64,000 bases of DNA from NCBI GenBank assembly GCA_030041045.1, contig JASHOQ010000032.1, positions 1-64,000 on the forward strand. Reading direction: 5' to 3'. Shown piece by piece: positions 44,746-54,629 of the stretch. The stretch's first letter is position 1. Every line of letters begins with the position of its first letter. Source of the DNA: Acidobacteriaceae bacterium. Its GTDB lineage: Bacteria; Acidobacteriota; Terriglobia; Terriglobales; Acidobacteriaceae. The notes beneath the pieces were generated by a model. The model searched no databases. It was not told the origin of the DNA and was given only the letters and a program-made list of their open reading frames with translations. The position numbers and the translations under genes were made by a program.

Positions 44746-45696
44746 TCAGGAGGCCCGTTCAGACGAAGCCGGATGAGGGATCTGGCCGGCGGGAGCAGCA
44801 CCAGCGTACCACTGGCTCAAGGGACGGCGCTCGAAACAATAGATGCACATGGTGGTGTCGAAGCGGGCGCCGCAATGGGGGCAGACGCCGCCGGTCGCAA
44901 AGGTGTCGAAATTCTGGCGGCAGTGCGAGCAGCGCCAGAGCGCGGCCAACGGCGGCGCTTCACGGCATGCGGGGCAGGCGAAGCCGGGACGGCGCGGGAG
45001 CTTTTCGTTGCGGATGAGGACGCGCGCAGCCTTGAGCCCGCCCCAGCAGCTCATCAGCAGGTAGCCGCCCATCACGAGGCCCCAGACTGAGCGCCCAATC
45101 AGCGCGAGGACGAGATAGACGATGAGCCCGATGAAGCCGATGACGGTGGCCGCGGCGAGCGAGCGGCCGCGGCCGAGTAAGAACCACAGGAGCGAACGGA
45201 GAATCTGGCCGCCATCGAGGGGATAAATGGGCAGCAGATTGAATCCGAGCAAAACGCCGTTGATCCACGTGACGCCATAGAAGTACTGGAATAGATCGGG
45301 ATGCGAAAGCGGCCATCCGGCGGCAACGGCCTGGAAGTAGGCAAAGAGTGTCACCGGCAGAAGCGCCACGTTGACCAGCGGCCCTGCGGCGAGGCTCCAA
45401 AGCTGGGCGCCGGGGCGCTGGGGCGGATTGACGTAGGCCACGCCGCCCAGAGGCCAGAGCATGATGCGCTCGGCTTTGCCGCCCACCGAGCGGCAGGCCA
45501 GGGCATGACCGAACTCGTGCAGCAGCACGATGATGAAGAGGGTGAGGTACTCGAGGACGTTCCAGGAGATGGAGGAGTAGCGGCCCCGCCAGGCCTCGAT
45601 CTCGATGACGGCCACCAGGAACCAGGACCAGTGCAGAAAAACGTCGATTCCGGCAACTCGAAACAGATGCAGCGAACCCTGGCGGAGAGACGGCAT
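44746..45696 (-). CDS. Site-2-protease-family (M50) membrane metalloprotease with zinc ribbons
   Basis: The 316-residue protein has about five to six transmembrane helices, the zinc motif 'LLHEFGHALACRS' (H60-E-F-G-H64) and the second motif 'LLPIYPLDGGQILRSLLW'. The N-terminal 'FRVAGIDVFLHWSWFLVAVI' is typical of group III site-2 proteases. Instead of CBS domains, the C-terminus holds four CxxC pairs (CPAC, CSHC, CPHC, CIYC), i.e. two zinc ribbons. A role in cutting a membrane anti-sigma factor is possible but unproven. ATG 45696 is chosen because upstream in-frame residues are not membrane-like. Confidence 0.88.
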   Translation of the reverse strand: MPSLRQGSLHLFRVAGIDVFLHWSWFLVAVIEIEAWRGRYSSISWNVLEYLTLFIIVLLHEFGHALACRSVGGKAERIMLWPLGGVAYVNPPQRPGAQLWSLAAGPLVNVALLPVTLFAYFQAVAAGWPLSHPDLFQYFYGVTWINGVLLGFNLLPIYPLDGGQILRSLLWFLLGRGRSLAAATVIGFIGLIVYLVLALIGRSVWGLVMGGYLLMSCWGGLKAARVLIRNEKLPRRPGFACPACREAPPLAALWRCSHCRQNFDTFATGGVCPHCGARFDTTMCIYCFERRPLSQWYAGAAPAGQIPHPASSERAS

Positions 45697-45812
45697 TTTG
45701 AATAGCTTACCGCATTTAAAGATGACGGCGGGCCAGGCGCGGGCGAATTCTGGCAGAATAGCGGGGACATCCCTGTGCAAACCCGGCGCGGGTCGGGTAG
45801 GATGTTTCTTCA

Positions 45813-46931
45813 ATGTTAAAGCCAATCGATTTTCGGCCCGTGATACTTGCCGGGGGTAGCGGGACCCGATTCTGGCCGCGCTCGCGCCGCGCCCGCGCCA
45901 AGCAGGTGCTGGCGCTGGACGGCGAGAAGAGCATGATCCAGCAAACCGTGGAGCGGCTGAAGCCGCTGGCCGGGTTGGACAAGACCTGGATCGTTACCAA
46001 CGAGTTTCTGGCGCAGGAGATTGCGGACCAGTTGCCGGGACTGCCGGCGGAGCAGATTGTGCAGGAGCCGGTGGCGCGCAACACCGCGCCGGCCTGCGGG
46101 CTGGCCGCATTCCTCATCGAGAAGTTGAATCCCGATGCCGTGCTGGGCGTGTTTCCCTCCGACCACGTGATCGCCGACGAGCCGCGCTTTCTCAAAGCGC
46201 TGCAAAAGGGAATCAAGCTGGCCGCGGCCGGCGAAAACATTGTGGTGCTGGGAATTGAGCCGGTGCGCGCCGAGACCGGGTACGGCTATATCGAGACCGG
46301 CGACCTGGCCCAGGACGATTCTGCGCTGCACGTGCGCCGGTTCACGGAGAAGCCGAACCAGAATCGCGCCGAGGAGTTTGTGGCCGCAGGCAGCTACTAC
46401 TGGAACTCGGGGATGTTCTTGTGGAGCGCGCGCACGCTGGCCAACGCGGTGCGCGAGCATCTGCCGGAGACAGCGCCGCTGCTCGAGGGCATTGCCGCCA
46501 CGTGGGGCACGCACAATTTCGAAGAGACGTTCCGCGCGCTTTACCCCAAGTGCGAAAACATCAGCGTGGATTACGCGGTGCTGGAGCCGCGCTCGGCCAA
46601 GGGCGAGCACCTTTCCAATCTTTACTGCCTGCCGGCCGAATTCAGCTGGAACGACCTGGGCTCGTGGGCTTCGCTTTACGAGTACCAGCTGGAGACGCGG
46701 CTGCGCGGCGACCCGGAAGGCAACGTGGCCGATACCGGCGGGCACATGGCCATCGAGGCCAGTGACAATTACATCTTCAGCCCCAAGAAGTTTGTGGCGC
46801 TGGTGGGCGTGGAGAACCTGGTGGTGGTGGACACGGAGGATGCGCTGCTGATCGCCCACCGCGACCACTCGCAGGACGTGGGCAAGATCGTCAAGGAACT
46901 GGGGCTGACAGGGAAGAACGAGCTGCTCTAG
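45813..46931 (+). CDS. manC: Mannose-1-phosphate guanylyltransferase
   Basis: The enzyme makes GDP-mannose from mannose-1-phosphate and GTP. The 372-residue product has the signature 'VILAGGSGTRFWPRSRR', 'VTNEFLAQEI', 'VFPSDHVIAD' and 'RRFTEKPNQNRAEEF', and ends near 'VVDTEDALLIAHRDHSQDV', which is typical of the class. It lacks the C-terminal isomerase domain of the bifunctional type. GDP-mannose feeds cell-surface polysaccharide. Confidence 0.93.
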   Translation: MLKPIDFRPVILAGGSGTRFWPRSRRARAKQVLALDGEKSMIQQTVERLKPLAGLDKTWIVTNEFLAQEIADQLPGLPAEQIVQEPVARNTAPACGLAAFLIEKLNPDAVLGVFPSDHVIADEPRFLKALQKGIKLAAAGENIVVLGIEPVRAETGYGYIETGDLAQDDSALHVRRFTEKPNQNRAEEFVAAGSYYWNSGMFLWSARTLANAVREHLPETAPLLEGIAATWGTHNFEETFRALYPKCENISVDYAVLEPRSAKGEHLSNLYCLPAEFSWNDLGSWASLYEYQLETRLRGDPEGNVADTGGHMAIEASDNYIFSPKKFVALVGVENLVVVDTEDALLIAHRDHSQDVGKIVKELGLTGKNELL

Positions 46932-47041
46932 GCAGCTCTCCCATCCGGCTCCCGGTCAAGCATCCGCAAAAGCTCCTCCTTTACAGGGCTGTACAATTCT
47001 TGCGTAGCTCGGCGTGCTCCTGTGCCTGAGCGGAGTGGCAA

Positions 47042-49906
47042 ATGCCCGAAACCATCGATTGGCCCATGCGCGCCAAGCCGAGCGCGGGGCGGCGCGCGTT
47101 CCTGGTCCTCATCCCTCTTCTGGCTCTGATCCTCTTTGGCAGCCGCTCCGCAATTTCCTACTGGGTCGATCTGCTCTGGTTCCGCTCCCTCGGCTACCAG
47201 GAGGTTTTCTGGAAGACATGGGGACTGGAGTGGGCCACGTTTGCCGCCTTCGCGGCTCTCACCTTTCTGATTCTTTATGCGGCGCTGCTTGCGCTCAAGC
47301 ACACCCACGCCGAAGATCTGCCCGAAGATCACACCATTTATCTCGCCGGGCGCCCCTTCACGCTGCACGTGGGCCGCGCGCTGCACCTGGCGGCGCTGGG
47401 CGTTGCCATGCTCATCGCGCTGGTGACCGGCGCGGCCATCGAGTCAGAGTGGCCCACGCTGGCGCTCTTCTGGTATGCGCCGCGCCCGGCGGGCGGCGTG
47501 ACCGACCCCATTTTTTTGAAGCCGCTCGGTTTCTACCTCTTCACCCTGCCGGCGTGGCAACTTATCGCGGGCTGGCTGCTGACCCTGGCCATCCTCATTT
47601 GCATCGCAGCGGCGCTGTTTCTGCTGATTGCGGGCGGGGCGCGGGCGCTGGACCGGCACGGTCTGCCGCAGGCGCTGCCGTGGCGCGGCGTCCTGCTGGC
47701 CGCCGGGTTCCTGCTGCTCACGCTCGCCGTTCGCGAGTACATCGGCCGCTACGAGCTGCTGCTCGAGCACCACACCATTTTCGACGGCGTCACCTATACC
47801 GACGCGCACGTCACGCTCGCGGGAATGTTTTCGATCACGGTGGCGCTGCTCGCGGGCGTGGTGATTGCCATTGCCGGAGGGCTGCTGAAGCCGGGGGGGC
47901 GCTGGCTCGCCGGGGCCATCGCGCCGGCCGCAGCCTGTTACGGCGTGTTCGCGCTGCTGGGCTGGTATGTGAGCACGTTTGTGGTCAAGCCCAACCAGCT
48001 TGATAAAGAGCGGCCCTACATCGCCAACAACATTCAAATGACGCGGCAGGCTTACGGGCTCGACCGCTTTACCCAGCGCGAGTTTCCCGCGGAGACCGAT
48101 CCCGGCGCCGCCGACCCCAAAAACAACCAGGCCACGCTCGACAACATCCGCCTGTGGGACGTGGAAGCGCTCCAGGACACGCTCCGGCAGGTGCAGGAGA
48201 TTCGCACCTACTACGATTTTCCCGACATCGACATCGACCGCTACGAGATCGCGCAGGCCGCGCAAAACTGCGCCGGCGTTTGCCCCACGGCGAGCTCCCT
48301 GCGCGAGGTGATGCTGGCCGCACGGGAGCTGAACCTGGACAAGCTGCCGGAGAGCAGCCGCAACTGGATCAACGACAAGCTGATTTACACGCATGGCTAC
48401 GGCATCACCATGAACCCGGTGAACGGATTCACGCCGGAGGGGCTGCCGACACTGTTTTTGAGCAATATGCCGGTGCAGAGCACGGTGCCTGGGCTCCAGG
48501 TCACGCAGCCGGAGATTTACTTCGGCGAGATGACGAACACGGACGTGTACGTGAAAACCGGGCTGAAGGAATTCAATTACCCTGAGGGGCAGTCGAACAA
48601 CCTGACCACGTATGAAGGCACGGGCGGCATCGTGCTGGGCGGGTTTCTGCGCCGCGCGCTGATTGCCTTTGATCGGGGGGATATCACCAAGGTTCCTTTC
48701 AGCGACGACATCACCGCGCAAAGCCGGCTGCTGATGCGGCGCAACGTGCGCGACCGCGTGGCGGCGCTCGCCGCCTTCCTCACCTTCGACCAGGACCCCT
48801 ACATCGTGGTGGGCGAGGACGGGCGGCTTTATTGGATCCTCGACGGCTTCACCTCCTCGGAGACGTATCCGTATTCCACGCAGTCGAGCCTGGACGGCGA
48901 GCCGCTCAATTACATGCGCAACAGCGTGAAGGCGGTGGTCGACGCCTACGACGGCACCACGACGTTCTATGTCTTCGACCACGAGGATCCGATCGTGGCG
49001 GCGTGGCGGGGCATTTATCCCAGCCTGTTCAAGGACGAGGCGGAAATGCCTGCGTGGATGCGCAAGCATGTGCGCTATCCCGAGCTGCTGCTCAGGCTGC
49101 AGGCAGACGTTTACGGCCTTTACCACATGACCGACCCGGAAGTGTTTTACAACCGCGAAGACCAGTGGACGGTGGCCACGCAGACCGGCCTCAGCAGCGA
49201 GGGCGACCAGTCGGCGCAGGAGATGGTGCCGAATTTTGTGCTGATGAAGATTCCCGGCGAGGGCGGGGGTCTGGAGTTTGTGGAGATTCTCCCCTTCACG
49301 CCCATCAGCCGCAACAACATGATCGGGTGGATTGCGGCGCGCAGCGACGGCGCGCATTACGGCACCGCGGTGGTGTTCGATTTTCCCAAGACCAAGCTGG
49401 TGGATGGGCCGCAGCAGATCGAGGCGCGCATCGACCAGAATGCGCAACTGAGCGGGCAACTGACGCTCTGGAACCAGCAGGGCTCGCATGTGCGCCGCGG
49501 CAGCCTGCTGGTGATACCGTGCGGGCAGGCGCTGCTCTATGCCGAGCCCATTTACCTGCAGGCTGAGCGCAGCCCCATGCCGGAGCTGCGGCTGGTGGTG
49601 CTGGCGCTGCAGGACCGGCTGGCGTACGGGCCGAACTTTTCCACGGCCCTGGCTGCGCTTTTCGGGTCTGCGCCCTCGTCGCTGACGGTTGAGACCGCGC
49701 CGATGCCGGCCAGCGGGGCTGCGCCATCGGTTCAGGGTTTGGGCGCGGCCCCGGCGCCCACGGATTTGAACACACTTATCCTCGAGGCTTCGCGCGACTT
49801 TGACGATTACCAGCAACTCACCTCTCAGGGCAAGCTGGCCGAGGCCGGGCAGAAGCTGGACGACCTGAAGCGCGTGCTGGATGAACTGCGCGCGCATGCG
49901 AAATGA
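47042..49906 (+). CDS. UPF0182 family large membrane protein
   Basis: The 954-residue protein has seven or so transmembrane helices in the first 320 residues ('LVLIPLLALILFGSRSAISY', 'WVDLLWFRSLGYQEVFW' is the family hallmark), followed by a large exported region with 'LDKERPYIANNIQMTRQAYG', 'IRLWDVEALQDTLRQVQEIR' and 'YYDFPDIDIDRYEI', all typical of UPF0182. The function is not known in any organism. A C-terminal coiled-coil-like helix ends the protein. It stands alone between manC and a repeat element. Confidence 0.9.
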   Translation: MPETIDWPMRAKPSAGRRAFLVLIPLLALILFGSRSAISYWVDLLWFRSLGYQEVFWKTWGLEWATFAAFAALTFLILYAALLALKHTHAEDLPEDHTIYLAGRPFTLHVGRALHLAALGVAMLIALVTGAAIESEWPTLALFWYAPRPAGGVTDPIFLKPLGFYLFTLPAWQLIAGWLLTLAILICIAAALFLLIAGGARALDRHGLPQALPWRGVLLAAGFLLLTLAVREYIGRYELLLEHHTIFDGVTYTDAHVTLAGMFSITVALLAGVVIAIAGGLLKPGGRWLAGAIAPAAACYGVFALLGWYVSTFVVKPNQLDKERPYIANNIQMTRQAYGLDRFTQREFPAETDPGAADPKNNQATLDNIRLWDVEALQDTLRQVQEIRTYYDFPDIDIDRYEIAQAAQNCAGVCPTASSLREVMLAARELNLDKLPESSRNWINDKLIYTHGYGITMNPVNGFTPEGLPTLFLSNMPVQSTVPGLQVTQPEIYFGEMTNTDVYVKTGLKEFNYPEGQSNNLTTYEGTGGIVLGGFLRRALIAFDRGDITKVPFSDDITAQSRLLMRRNVRDRVAALAAFLTFDQDPYIVVGEDGRLYWILDGFTSSETYPYSTQSSLDGEPLNYMRNSVKAVVDAYDGTTTFYVFDHEDPIVAAWRGIYPSLFKDEAEMPAWMRKHVRYPELLLRLQADVYGLYHMTDPEVFYNREDQWTVATQTGLSSEGDQSAQEMVPNFVLMKIPGEGGGLEFVEILPFTPISRNNMIGWIAARSDGAHYGTAVVFDFPKTKLVDGPQQIEARIDQNAQLSGQLTLWNQQGSHVRRGSLLVIPCGQALLYAEPIYLQAERSPMPELRLVVLALQDRLAYGPNFSTALAALFGSAPSSLTVETAPMPASGAAPSVQGLGAAPAPTDLNTLILEASRDFDDYQQLTSQGKLAEAGQKLDDLKRVLDELRAHAK

Positions 49907-49949
49907 TCCTCCAGTCTCGTGAATGGGAAGTTCGCCCCATAACCGTGCT

Positions 49950-50044
49950 GTCATCCTGAGCGCAGTTTGCCGCGCCCGGGGTCCCCAACGAGCGATCCAT
50001 GCTCGTTGGGGTGATTGAGCGGCAAACGAAGTCGAAGGATCTGC
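49950..50044 (+). repeat. Dispersed repeat with nested palindromic insert, copy 2
   Basis: GTCATCCTGAGCG (49950-49962) and GTCGAAGGATCTGC (50031-50044) flank a nested hairpin: outer TTTGCCGC/GCGGCAAA (49966-49973 with 50019-50026) and inner 11-bp CCCCAACGAGC/GCTCGTTGGGG (49983-49993 with 50001-50011). The flanks match the copy at 38107-38162, in opposite orientation; the inserts differ. Confidence 0.85.
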
Positions 50045-50116
50045 AGTTATCCTCCAAAGAAACTTCGGATTCACCACGTTCGGTTCGTTTCGCCATGCGC
50101 CTCGGGAGGAATCCAC

Positions 50117-50920
50117 ATGCCGCAATTCGCCGCCAACCTGACCATGATGTACAACGAGCACGGGTTTCTCGACCGGTTCGCGGCGGCGGCGCGCGACGGA
50201 TTTCGCGCTGTCGAGTTTCTGTTTCCCTATGAGCATCCGGCGGCGGCAATCGCGGCCCGGCTTAAGGAGAACGGACTGCACCAGGTGCTCTTCAACGCGC
50301 CGCCGGGCGACTGGCAGGCGGGCGAGCGCGGGATTGCGGCGCTGCCGGGGCGCGAAGCGGAGTTTCGTGAAGGGTTTGAGCGCGCTCTCGCGTACGCGCA
50401 GGCGCTCCAGTGCCGGCGGATTCACTGCATGGCGGGGCTCGCTGCCGCCGGAGCCGACCGCGCGCGGATGCGCGCTACGTATTTGACAAATCTCAGGTGG
50501 GCGGCAGAGAAAGCCGCCGCGGAAAAAGTTGACGTTCTCATCGAGCCCATTGCCGGGCGCAATGTTCCCGGTTACTTTCTCGAGTTTCAGGCCGAGGCGC
50601 ACGCCTTGGCGGAAGAGATTGGAGCGCCGAATCTGAATGTGTTGATGGACCTGTTCCACTGCCAGGTAGCCGAGGGCGATTTGGCGGTGAAGATGCGGAA
50701 ATATCTCAGCGACGGAAAGACGACGCGCGTGGGCCACTTTCAGATTGCCGGCGTGCCGGAGCGGCACGAGCCGGACACCGGCGAGGTGCGCTACGAATAC
50801 CTTTTCGCCCTGATGGACGAGCTGGGCTACGCCGGCTGGGTGGGCTGCGAGTACAAGCCGCGCGCGGGGACGAGTGAGGGCTTGCAGTGGTTCAGAAAGT
50901 GGCGGGGATTTGAGCGTTAA
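50117..50920 (+). CDS. hyi: Hydroxypyruvate isomerase-like TIM-barrel protein
   Basis: The 267-residue product '[20 protein letters not shown]' is the typical start of hydroxypyruvate isomerases, with '[11 protein letters not shown]', '[20 protein letters not shown]', '[16 protein letters not shown]', '[13 protein letters not shown]' and '[19 protein letters not shown]'. The metal-binding Glu/Asp/His residues appear present. It interconverts hydroxypyruvate and tartronate semialdehyde, or a related sugar acid. The adjacent genes do not specify a pathway. A GGGAGGA site precedes ATG 50117. Confidence 0.9.
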   Translation: MPQFAANLTMMYNEHGFLDRFAAAARDGFRAVEFLFPYEHPAAAIAARLKENGLHQVLFNAPPGDWQAGERGIAALPGREAEFREGFERALAYAQALQCRRIHCMAGLAAAGADRARMRATYLTNLRWAAEKAAAEKVDVLIEPIAGRNVPGYFLEFQAEAHALAEEIGAPNLNVLMDLFHCQVAEGDLAVKMRKYLSDGKTTRVGHFQIAGVPERHEPDTGEVRYEYLFALMDELGYAGWVGCEYKPRAGTSEGLQWFRKWRGFER

Positions 50921-51493
50921 TCCGCCGGGTGTTCCCGATTTCAAGAGGGACTCCATTGGGTGCCCCCGGTCTCCCTCACACCCTCATCGTGAATTGCCAG
51001 GCCTACGGGATTCGGCCACCGCCCGATCCCATTGCCGGCGGGACCCCCCCTCCCCCGGTATTATGGGTGGAAATTCCTGGTTTGCTTTGAGATGGGCAAG
51101 GCGTTTCGGCGCAAAATCCTCTGCAGGAAGGGCTTACCCGCAGATTCCTCTGCCGATTGAAGTTACGTCTGCCGGGTCGGGGTGGGGCCGCTCCCGAGAG
51201 ACTTGGATTGAAATTGCGGTTGGGGTTAGGGTAGCAAAACTAGAGGAAATAGTACGCAAAGGGCTCCTGAGGACGAGTGCCATGCTTGCGAGGGAGCACG
51301 TTGCAAGAATGGGCGAACAGCGACCCGGCGACGGGTGGAGGTTCTTTCGCCCCCAGGGGGCTCCGCTCCGGCGGCATGATTTCGACCCCAGGCTTGCGCC
51401 TGGGGCTACCTTCTTTGGCCCGCTGAAGCGGGCCGAGGGCGGGAGGGTTCTCGCGCCGGAATTCAGGGGAAGTAAAGGCCCGTGCTCCCTCCG
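50921..51493. other. 573-bp intergenic region with palindromic repeats, no recognised gene
   Basis: No credible coding frame is seen. Two perfect hairpins lie near the right end: CCCCAGGC/GCCTGGGG (51386-51405) and GGCCCGC/GCGGGCC (51417-51434). The rest contains runs of C and G but no recognised element. The hairpins could act as terminators or as REP-type repeats for the epimerase gene, which ends at 51494 on the minus strand. Confidence 0.5.
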
Positions 51494-52609
51494 TTATTTC
51501 ACCACGCCGAAGGTAAACGTCGTGGTGGAGTGGAAAGTCTGGCCGGGCTTGAGCTCGGTCGAGGGAAAGTTGGACTGGTTGGGCGAGTCGGGAAAATGCT
51601 GCGTCTCCAGGCAGAAGCCCGCGTGCTTCTGGTACGGGACGCCGTGGCGACCGGTGAAGGTGCCGTCAAGAAAGTTGCCGGAGTAAAACTGCACGCCGGG
51701 CTGGGTGGTTTCGACGGTCAGCTTGCGGCCGTTCTCCGGATCGACGACCGTGGCCGCGGGGCGCAGCGTGCCCGGCGTGCCGTTGACCACGAAATTGAAA
51801 TCGTAGCCGCCGGCCAGTTTCATCTGCTCGTCGTTCGCGTCGATGCGAGCGCCGATGACCTCCGGCGTGCGGAAATCGAGCGGCGTGCCGGCAACGGGGA
51901 CCAGCTGGCCGGTGGGAATCAGGCCGGAGTCGACGGGCGTGAATTTGTCCGCGTCCAGCTGCAGCTTCAAATTCAGGATGGTGCCCTGATCGTCGCCGTT
52001 CAAATTGAAGTAAGCGTGGTTGGTGAGGTTGAGCACCGTGTCCTTGTCGGTGGTGGCGGAGTAGTCGATGCGCAGCGTGTTGCCGGCGAGCGTGTACTTC
52101 ACATGCGCCGTAAGCGTACCGGGAAATCCCATGTCGCCGTCGGGGCTGACATGCGTAAACTCGACGCCGCCGGGAATTTCTTTCGACTGCCACACATACT
52201 GGTCAAAACCTTTGGGTCCGCCGTGGAGCGCGTTGGCTCCGTTGTTCACGGGGATCTGGTAGGTCTTGCCGTCGAGCGTGAACTTGCCCAGGGCGATGCG
52301 ATTGCCGTAGCGGCCGACAACCGCGCCGAGATAGGGATTCGGCACCTTGAGGTAATCATCGAGCTTGTCATAGCCCAGCACCACATCCGCCCTCTTGCCG
52401 TTGCGATCGGGCGCCTTCACACTTACCAGGTGCGCGCCATACGCCATCACCCGCACTTCCACCTGACCGCTGGTGAGGGTGTAAATCGGGACTGCGGTTC
52501 CATCCGCCGTATGCCCCCAAATCGCCATCTTCACTTCTCCTTGCGCAACGGCGGAAAGAGCCATTGCCATGCCTAAGAGTAATCCAGCGAACCTCAGTGC
52601 CTGTGTCAC
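51494..52609 (-). CDS. galM: Exported aldose 1-epimerase (galactose mutarotase)
   Basis: Aldose epimerases interconvert sugar anomers. The 371-residue product has a signal peptide ('VTQALRFAGLLLGMAMALSA' from the GTG start), 'VMAYGAHLVSVKAPDRNGK', 'GNRIALGKFTLDGKTYQIPV', catalytic His in 'LNLTNHAYFNLNG' and catalytic Glu in 'GFCLETQHFPDSPNQ'. GTG 52609 has an AAAGGAG site and gives a normal signal peptide; an upstream start at 52693 is rejected. It is probably periplasmic, close to the TonB-receptor genes. Confidence 0.93.
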   Translation of the reverse strand: MTQALRFAGLLLGMAMALSAVAQGEVKMAIWGHTADGTAVPIYTLTSGQVEVRVMAYGAHLVSVKAPDRNGKRADVVLGYDKLDDYLKVPNPYLGAVVGRYGNRIALGKFTLDGKTYQIPVNNGANALHGGPKGFDQYVWQSKEIPGGVEFTHVSPDGDMGFPGTLTAHVKYTLAGNTLRIDYSATTDKDTVLNLTNHAYFNLNGDDQGTILNLKLQLDADKFTPVDSGLIPTGQLVPVAGTPLDFRTPEVIGARIDANDEQMKLAGGYDFNFVVNGTPGTLRPAATVVDPENGRKLTVETTQPGVQFYSGNFLDGTFTGRHGVPYQKHAGFCLETQHFPDSPNQSNFPSTELKPGQTFHSTTTFTFGVVK

Positions 52610-52767
52610 GCAGTTGTTTCTCCTTTGCGCCGGCACACCGATCGCGAAGGATTGCGGAGGGTTCCGGCGGGCGCTTTCTGCTCCACTGGACACTATAGTT
52701 TATCGCCCGGGAGTCAAGCAGTTGGCAGGGCGCGATAAAGGAAGATTCTTTCGCCCGCTTCGCGGGC

Positions 52768-54189
52768 TCAATAGAAGCGGCTGGCGATGACCTGGGTTCC
52801 GGTGGCGTTGGACTCGATGGATGTGGAGCGGAGGAGCACTTCGAAAGGCCGCAGGGAGCCGTCCGCACGGGTGGCGCGGCGGAGGATGGGCTCAATCGCC
52901 GAGGGATGGAACAGCATCTCCGCGGCGGCCTGGGTTCCGGCTACGTCGAGACCTTCGAGAATCAGGAGATGGCCGTTGCCGCTCAGGTTGGGAAGAAAGG
53001 CGATGATGGCGAAGGTCTCGTGCGCAGGCTCGTTCCAATGGCTCAGGTAGGAGGCGTCTTCGCCGGGCTGCGGCTTGCGGTTGATAATCTCCGCGCCCTC
53101 CATGCCAGCGCGGTCCACAATGCGAAAATTGGCGTTGCTTTCGGCAATCGCGGCCCAGGGATTGCTGCCCACCGAGCCGATGATCACGGCGTTGGCGCTC
53201 TTGAGATCGTCGAGGCGGAGGTCGCGGGGAAAGCGAATCAGCACGCGTTGAGCGTTGTTTTCCCTCAGGTGGGCAAGCGCGGTGGCAATCTGCAGGTCGA
53301 CGAACGGCACGAGCTCCTGCGAACGCAAATCGGAAGCGCTGTGGGTATCGACGCCGGCCAGGGGCAGCTCCTGATAGCTGCCGGCAATGTATTCAGCCAG
53401 GGGAACGGGGCGCCGGGCAAGGTCTTCGAGCAGATTGAAGCCGGCATCGGAGGGGACGATGTAGCTGTTGGTGGGACCGGAGAAAAGCGCGGTCCACAGC
53501 GCCTGGGCCGGTTCCGGAGCGGGCTGCTCCACCTGATGGGAGTTCCTGGAGAGAGAGCGTGCGGAGAAGAACAAGGTGAGGGCGACCAGCGCAGTGCTGT
53601 AAACGGCGGCGAGCAGAAGAAAGGCGAAGTTTCGCTTCCACCTTGAAGGCGGCGCGGCGGCCGAGGAGAAGGCTGGGATGGCGGCTTCAGCCGGCTGCGC
53701 CGACGCGGCGAGAGCGACGGGCGCGGAGTGAACCGGTGAAACGTGAACTGAGGCACTGAACGGTTCGGCGGAATGCATTTCCGACGCCGGAACGAAGACG
53801 GGAACATAACCGCCGACCGGGATGTCGATGCGGACGGGCTCGAGGGCTCCCTGCTCGGCAAAGTGTTCGGCCAGGCGCTTGCGCAACTGGCGGGCATAGT
53901 TGCGGACGATGTTGTCCTCGAGGGTGCGGTAATCGGGAGGGCGGTCGAAGACCTGGACGCCGATCTGATGCTCGGTGATTTCTCCCGAGCGGCCCTCCAG
54001 GGTCTCCGCGACGACGAAGAGAAGGAATTTCGACAGGAGGGGTGAGCGGGCAAAGTGCGGGCCGGCGACTACGCGCTGGGCGAGCTGCCAATGGGGATTA
54101 TCGTCCAGAACGGAGGGGAGAGCAGGCGCGCGGAGCTCTTCAACGAGCGGCTCTTTGGGCTTTTGCTGGACGGCGGTGAGGCGGTCCAT
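52768..54189 (-). CDS. Acidobacterial-type membrane regulator with winged-helix-like N-terminus
   Basis: The 473-residue protein has an N-terminal region (about residues 35-135) with 'SPLLSKFLLFVVAETLEGR', 'ITEHQIGVQVFDRPPDYRTL', 'NIVRNYARQLRKRLAEHF' and 'RIDIPVGGYVPVFVP'. This pattern is common in acidobacterial proteins annotated as transcriptional-regulator-like, with a winged-helix look. One transmembrane helix (about 195-220) follows, then an exported region with no known domain. It is divergent from the TonB-dependent receptor and could control it across the membrane in the manner of ToxR/CadC; this is inference. Confidence 0.65.
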   Translation of the reverse strand: MDRLTAVQQKPKEPLVEELRAPALPSVLDDNPHWQLAQRVVAGPHFARSPLLSKFLLFVVAETLEGRSGEITEHQIGVQVFDRPPDYRTLEDNIVRNYARQLRKRLAEHFAEQGALEPVRIDIPVGGYVPVFVPASEMHSAEPFSASVHVSPVHSAPVALAASAQPAEAAIPAFSSAAAPPSRWKRNFAFLLLAAVYSTALVALTLFFSARSLSRNSHQVEQPAPEPAQALWTALFSGPTNSYIVPSDAGFNLLEDLARRPVPLAEYIAGSYQELPLAGVDTHSASDLRSQELVPFVDLQIATALAHLRENNAQRVLIRFPRDLRLDDLKSANAVIIGSVGSNPWAAIAESNANFRIVDRAGMEGAEIINRKPQPGEDASYLSHWNEPAHETFAIIAFLPNLSGNGHLLILEGLDVAGTQAAAEMLFHPSAIEPILRRATRADGSLRPFEVLLRSTSIESNATGTQVIASRFY

Positions 54190-54629
54190 GGCGATTCTCT
54201 CCCCATCGATCCGGGCGGGAACCTGCCCGGGCAAGGTGCCGGTTGCGATAACCAGAGGCCGGCGGCGCGGCCCCCGGCGACACTGCCTGGTTCCTCAGCT
54301 GCAAATGCCTTTCCCAGGGAAATACGCGCATGCCGATTCTAATCCAATAGAATCAGAGCGATCTATGACTGTCTGTTTACCTGCCGGTAACGCCGGCTTA
54401 ATAGTTTGCGCAGGGGCCATTTCCACAGTTCACCAGCAATTCAAACAAAGCCATTTTGTTTTGCATTCAGCATTTTATACCGTCTATGCACAGGTGTATA
54501 CACGGTCATCCCCTTAGGGTAAACACTCCCAAGCCTCGCGGAAAACCTCTACTGTGTCGCTGCCCACCAAAGTCTCTCGCGGGCAATACCCAAGTTGAAT
54601 TTGTGAAATTCGGAGGAAACAAAACTGCA
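54190..54629. promoter_or_regulatory. Divergent control region between regulator and TonB receptor
   Basis: The 440-bp gap is AT-richer than its surroundings. It contains the palindromes GATTCTA-N6-TAGAATC (54335-54354) and GTGTATACAC (54494-54503). A TATACC box (54476-54481) lies toward the receptor without a clear -35 box. An AGG-type ribosome site (54612-54616) precedes the receptor ATG. The palindromes are candidate binding sites for the adjacent regulator. Confidence 0.4.

Noticed and set aside
47444..50956. Very long open frame (1170 codons) on the minus strand opposite the UPF0182 gene
   Set aside because: It is antisense to a well-supported membrane-protein gene, is very rich in Arg, His and Gln and has no domain. 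Long antisense frames are expected at this GC content.
50874..51686. 270-codon plus-strand frame across the 50.9-51.5 kb gap
   Set aside because: It runs through palindromic repeats and into the antisense of galM, with no conserved pattern or ribosome site.
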